Shown: positions 4,913 to 6,379 of the stretch, piece by piece | Numbering within the stretch: position 1 is the stretch's first letter | Layout: the number at the start of each line of letters is the position of its first letter | DNA from: Ardenticatenales bacterium | GTDB taxonomy: Bacteria > Chloroflexota > Anaerolineae > Ardenticatenales > Ardenticatenaceae | Assembly: GCA_013812995.1 (NCBI GenBank) | Contig: JACCSL010001028.1 | Span: 1-6,379 of the forward strand | Direction: 5' to 3' | Length of the DNA: 6,379 nucleotides | Translations under genes and position numbers: made by a program | The notes under the pieces: generated by a model | Told to the model about the DNA's origin: nothing | Seen by the model: only the letters and a program-made list of their open reading frames with translations | The model's database searches: none

Positions 4913-6379
4913 ATGCAAGTCACTCTGACAATCAATGGCGAGAGTCAAACCCTGGACAGCACCCCCGCCGAGCCGCTGCTCGCGCTGCTACGGCGCAATG
5001 GCTATTTTGGGGTGAAACATGGTTGCGAGACAGGGGAATGCGGGGCCTGCGCGGTGCTCCTGAATGGTCAGCCTGTGGTCAGTTGCGTGATGCTCGCCGG
5101 GCAGGCAGCGGGCGCGCAGGTGACGACCATCGAGGCGATGGGCACGCGCAAGGCGCTTCATCCGCTCCAGCGGGCGTTCGCGGCGAACGGCTCCATCCAG
5201 TGTGGCTACTGCACCCCGGCGATGATCCTGGCCGCTGCCGCCCTGCTGGAGGAGCGCCCCAACCCGAGCGAGGCAGAGGTCCGTGAGGCGCTCTCTGGGG
5301 TGCTCTGCCGCTGCACCGGCTACCTCAAGCCCGTGGAGGCTGTCCTCCATGCCGCCGCAGAGGTGCGGGGTGACGCCCCGGAGTGGCCGGAGGTGACGCC
5401 CGAGGGACCGACCTTCAAGCCCACGCTACCGGATACAGAGACCGAGGTGATGGGGCGCGGCCAGCCCGTCCCACCCCCATACCACGATGATAGTGGCAGC
5501 GTCATTACCACGACCCGTACCGTGATTCGCCCGATGACCGTTCGCCCCCCCTCCGACCAGTGGGGCGTGGTGGGCAAGCCGGAGGTCAAGGTGGACGCAG
5601 TGAAGCTCGCACTGGGCAAGCCCGCCTTCACGGATGACATCGAGATGCGCGGGATGCTCCATGCCAAAGTACTGCATTCTCCCGTGGCGCACGCCTGGAT
5701 TCGACGCATCGACGCGAGCCGGGCGCGGGCGCTGCCTGGGGTACACGCGGTGCTGACCCACGAGGACTTGCCGCGCGTCGTCTACTCCACCGCCGGGCAG
5801 AGCGACCCCATCCCCGGCCCGCTCGACACCTTCTCGCTGGATCGCAAGGTGCGCTTCGTCGGGGACCGCGTGGCCCTCGTCGCCGCCGAGAGCCCGGAGA
5901 TCGCTGAGCGTGCCCTGGAGTTGATTGAGGTCGACTACGAGCCGCTACCCTTGATCCTTGACCCGCGCGAGGCCATGCGAGAGGGCGCTGTGGTGCTCCA
6001 CGACGAGCCGGAGTTCGTCCCCTTTGCTGACTCCGAGCCGGATCACAACCTGGCCGCGAAGATTCGCATTGAGATGGGGGATGTGGAGGCAGGCTTCGCG
6101 GAGGCAGAGCACATCTTCGAGGAAGAGTATGTGGTGCCCAAGGTACAGCAGGCGAGTATCGAGCCCCACGTCGTCGTCACCTGGTGGGATGAGAATGACC
6201 GTCTCGTGATTCGCACCTCGACCCAGGTGCCCTTCCACGTCCGCCGCATGATGGCTCCCGTGCTCGGCCTGCCCCCCAAGCAGATTCGCGTCATCAAGCC
6301 GCGCATCGGCGGCGGATTCGGAGGCAAGCAGGAGGTGATGATCGAGGATGTTGCAGCGCTCCTCACCATCGCGACGGGC
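4913..6379 (+). CDS. Fused [2Fe-2S] and molybdopterin subunits of a xanthine dehydrogenase-family enzyme, 3' end missing
   Basis: The frame is open for 489 codons to the window edge. Residues 1-75 are a plant-type ferredoxin domain with cluster ligands Cys38, Cys43, Cys46 and Cys58. Residues 76-150 are the second [2Fe-2S] domain with Cys97, Cys100, Cys132 and Cys134 (CGYCTP and CRCTGY). A proline-rich linker (about 150-215) follows, then the Mo subunit: the hammerhead domain from GKPEVKVDAVKLALGKPAF (221-239) onward, FVGDRVALVAAE near 315-326, the STQVPF segment with Gln438, and GGGFGGKQE (466-474), which contacts the Mo-pterin. The rest of the Mo domain, including the active-site loop and catalytic Glu, is beyond the window. 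The ATG follows AGGGAG at a 5-base spacing. No FAD domain lies between the halves, so it should pair with the FAD subunit at 1106-1957. It oxidises or hydroxylates an unknown substrate; a xanthine or CO substrate is not established. Confidence 0.93.
   Translation, partial: MQVTLTINGESQTLDSTPAEPLLALLRRNGYFGVKHGCETGECGACAVLLNGQPVVSCVMLAGQAAGAQVTTIEAMGTRKALHPLQRAFAANGSIQCGYCTPAMILAAAALLEERPNPSEAEVREALSGVLCRCTGYLKPVEAVLHAAAEVRGDAPEWPEVTPEGPTFKPTLPDTETEVMGRGQPVPPPYHDDSGSVITTTRTVIRPMTVRPPSDQWGVVGKPEVKVDAVKLALGKPAFTDDIEMRGMLHAKVLHSPVAHAWIRRIDASRARALPGVHAVLTHEDLPRVVYSTAGQSDPIPGPLDTFSLDRKVRFVGDRVALVAAESPEIAERALELIEVDYEPLPLILDPREAMREGAVVLHDEPEFVPFADSEPDHNLAAKIRIEMGDVEAGFAEAEHIFEEEYVVPKVQQASIEPHVVVTWWDENDRLVIRTSTQVPFHVRRMMAPVLGLPPKQIRVIKPRIGGGFGGKQEVMIEDVAALLTIATG

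Noticed and set aside
4913..6379. Aerobic carbon monoxide dehydrogenase (CoxSL)
   Set aside because: The diagnostic CO-dehydrogenase active-site loop (AYRCSFR) lies beyond the window end, and the GGGFGGKQE segment is not specific to it. Only a family-level call is justified.

Overview
The window is one strand-consistent, tightly packed gene cluster: at least seven plus-strand genes with gaps of 43 bases or less. No RNA gene, insertion sequence or CRISPR array is visible. GC content is high in the flanking genes (about 63-72% in sampled stretches), Shine-Dalgarno sites are strong, and GTG and TTG starts are used. A luciferase-like (probably F420-type) oxidoreductase next to CoxM/CoxS/CoxL-type molybdenum hydroxylase subunits suggests Chloroflexota (Ktedonobacteria-like) or Actinomycetota. 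This assignment is inference; no taxonomic marker gene is present.

Layout. Bases 1-32 are a 7-bp tandem repeat, perhaps the 3' end of an upstream gene whose TGA overlaps the first start codon. Next come a luciferase-like flavin/F420 oxidoreductase (78-1109), an FAD subunit of a molybdenum hydroxylase (1106-1957) and a very small two-helix membrane protein (1960-2127). A lower-GC block follows: a PAPS-dependent sulfotransferase (2171-3010) and a two-domain protein joining a GT-A-like glycosyltransferase domain to a second sulfotransferase domain (3018-4415). A Nudix hydrolase follows (4423-4896). The last gene is a fusion of the [2Fe-2S] subunit with the molybdopterin subunit of a xanthine dehydrogenase-family enzyme (4913 to the window end, incomplete).

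How they may work together. The FAD subunit and the Fe-S/Mo fusion protein together supply all the cofactor domains of one molybdenum hydroxylase, yet their genes lie about 3 kb apart, separated by the sulfotransferase/glycosyltransferase block, the membrane peptide and the Nudix gene. The luciferase-like protein is translationally coupled to the FAD subunit and probably belongs to the same redox pathway. The two sulfotransferases, one carrying a glycosyltransferase domain, look like a glycan- or small-molecule-modifying module of different base composition that has been inserted into, or recruited by, the redox operon. The substrate cannot be read from the sequence.
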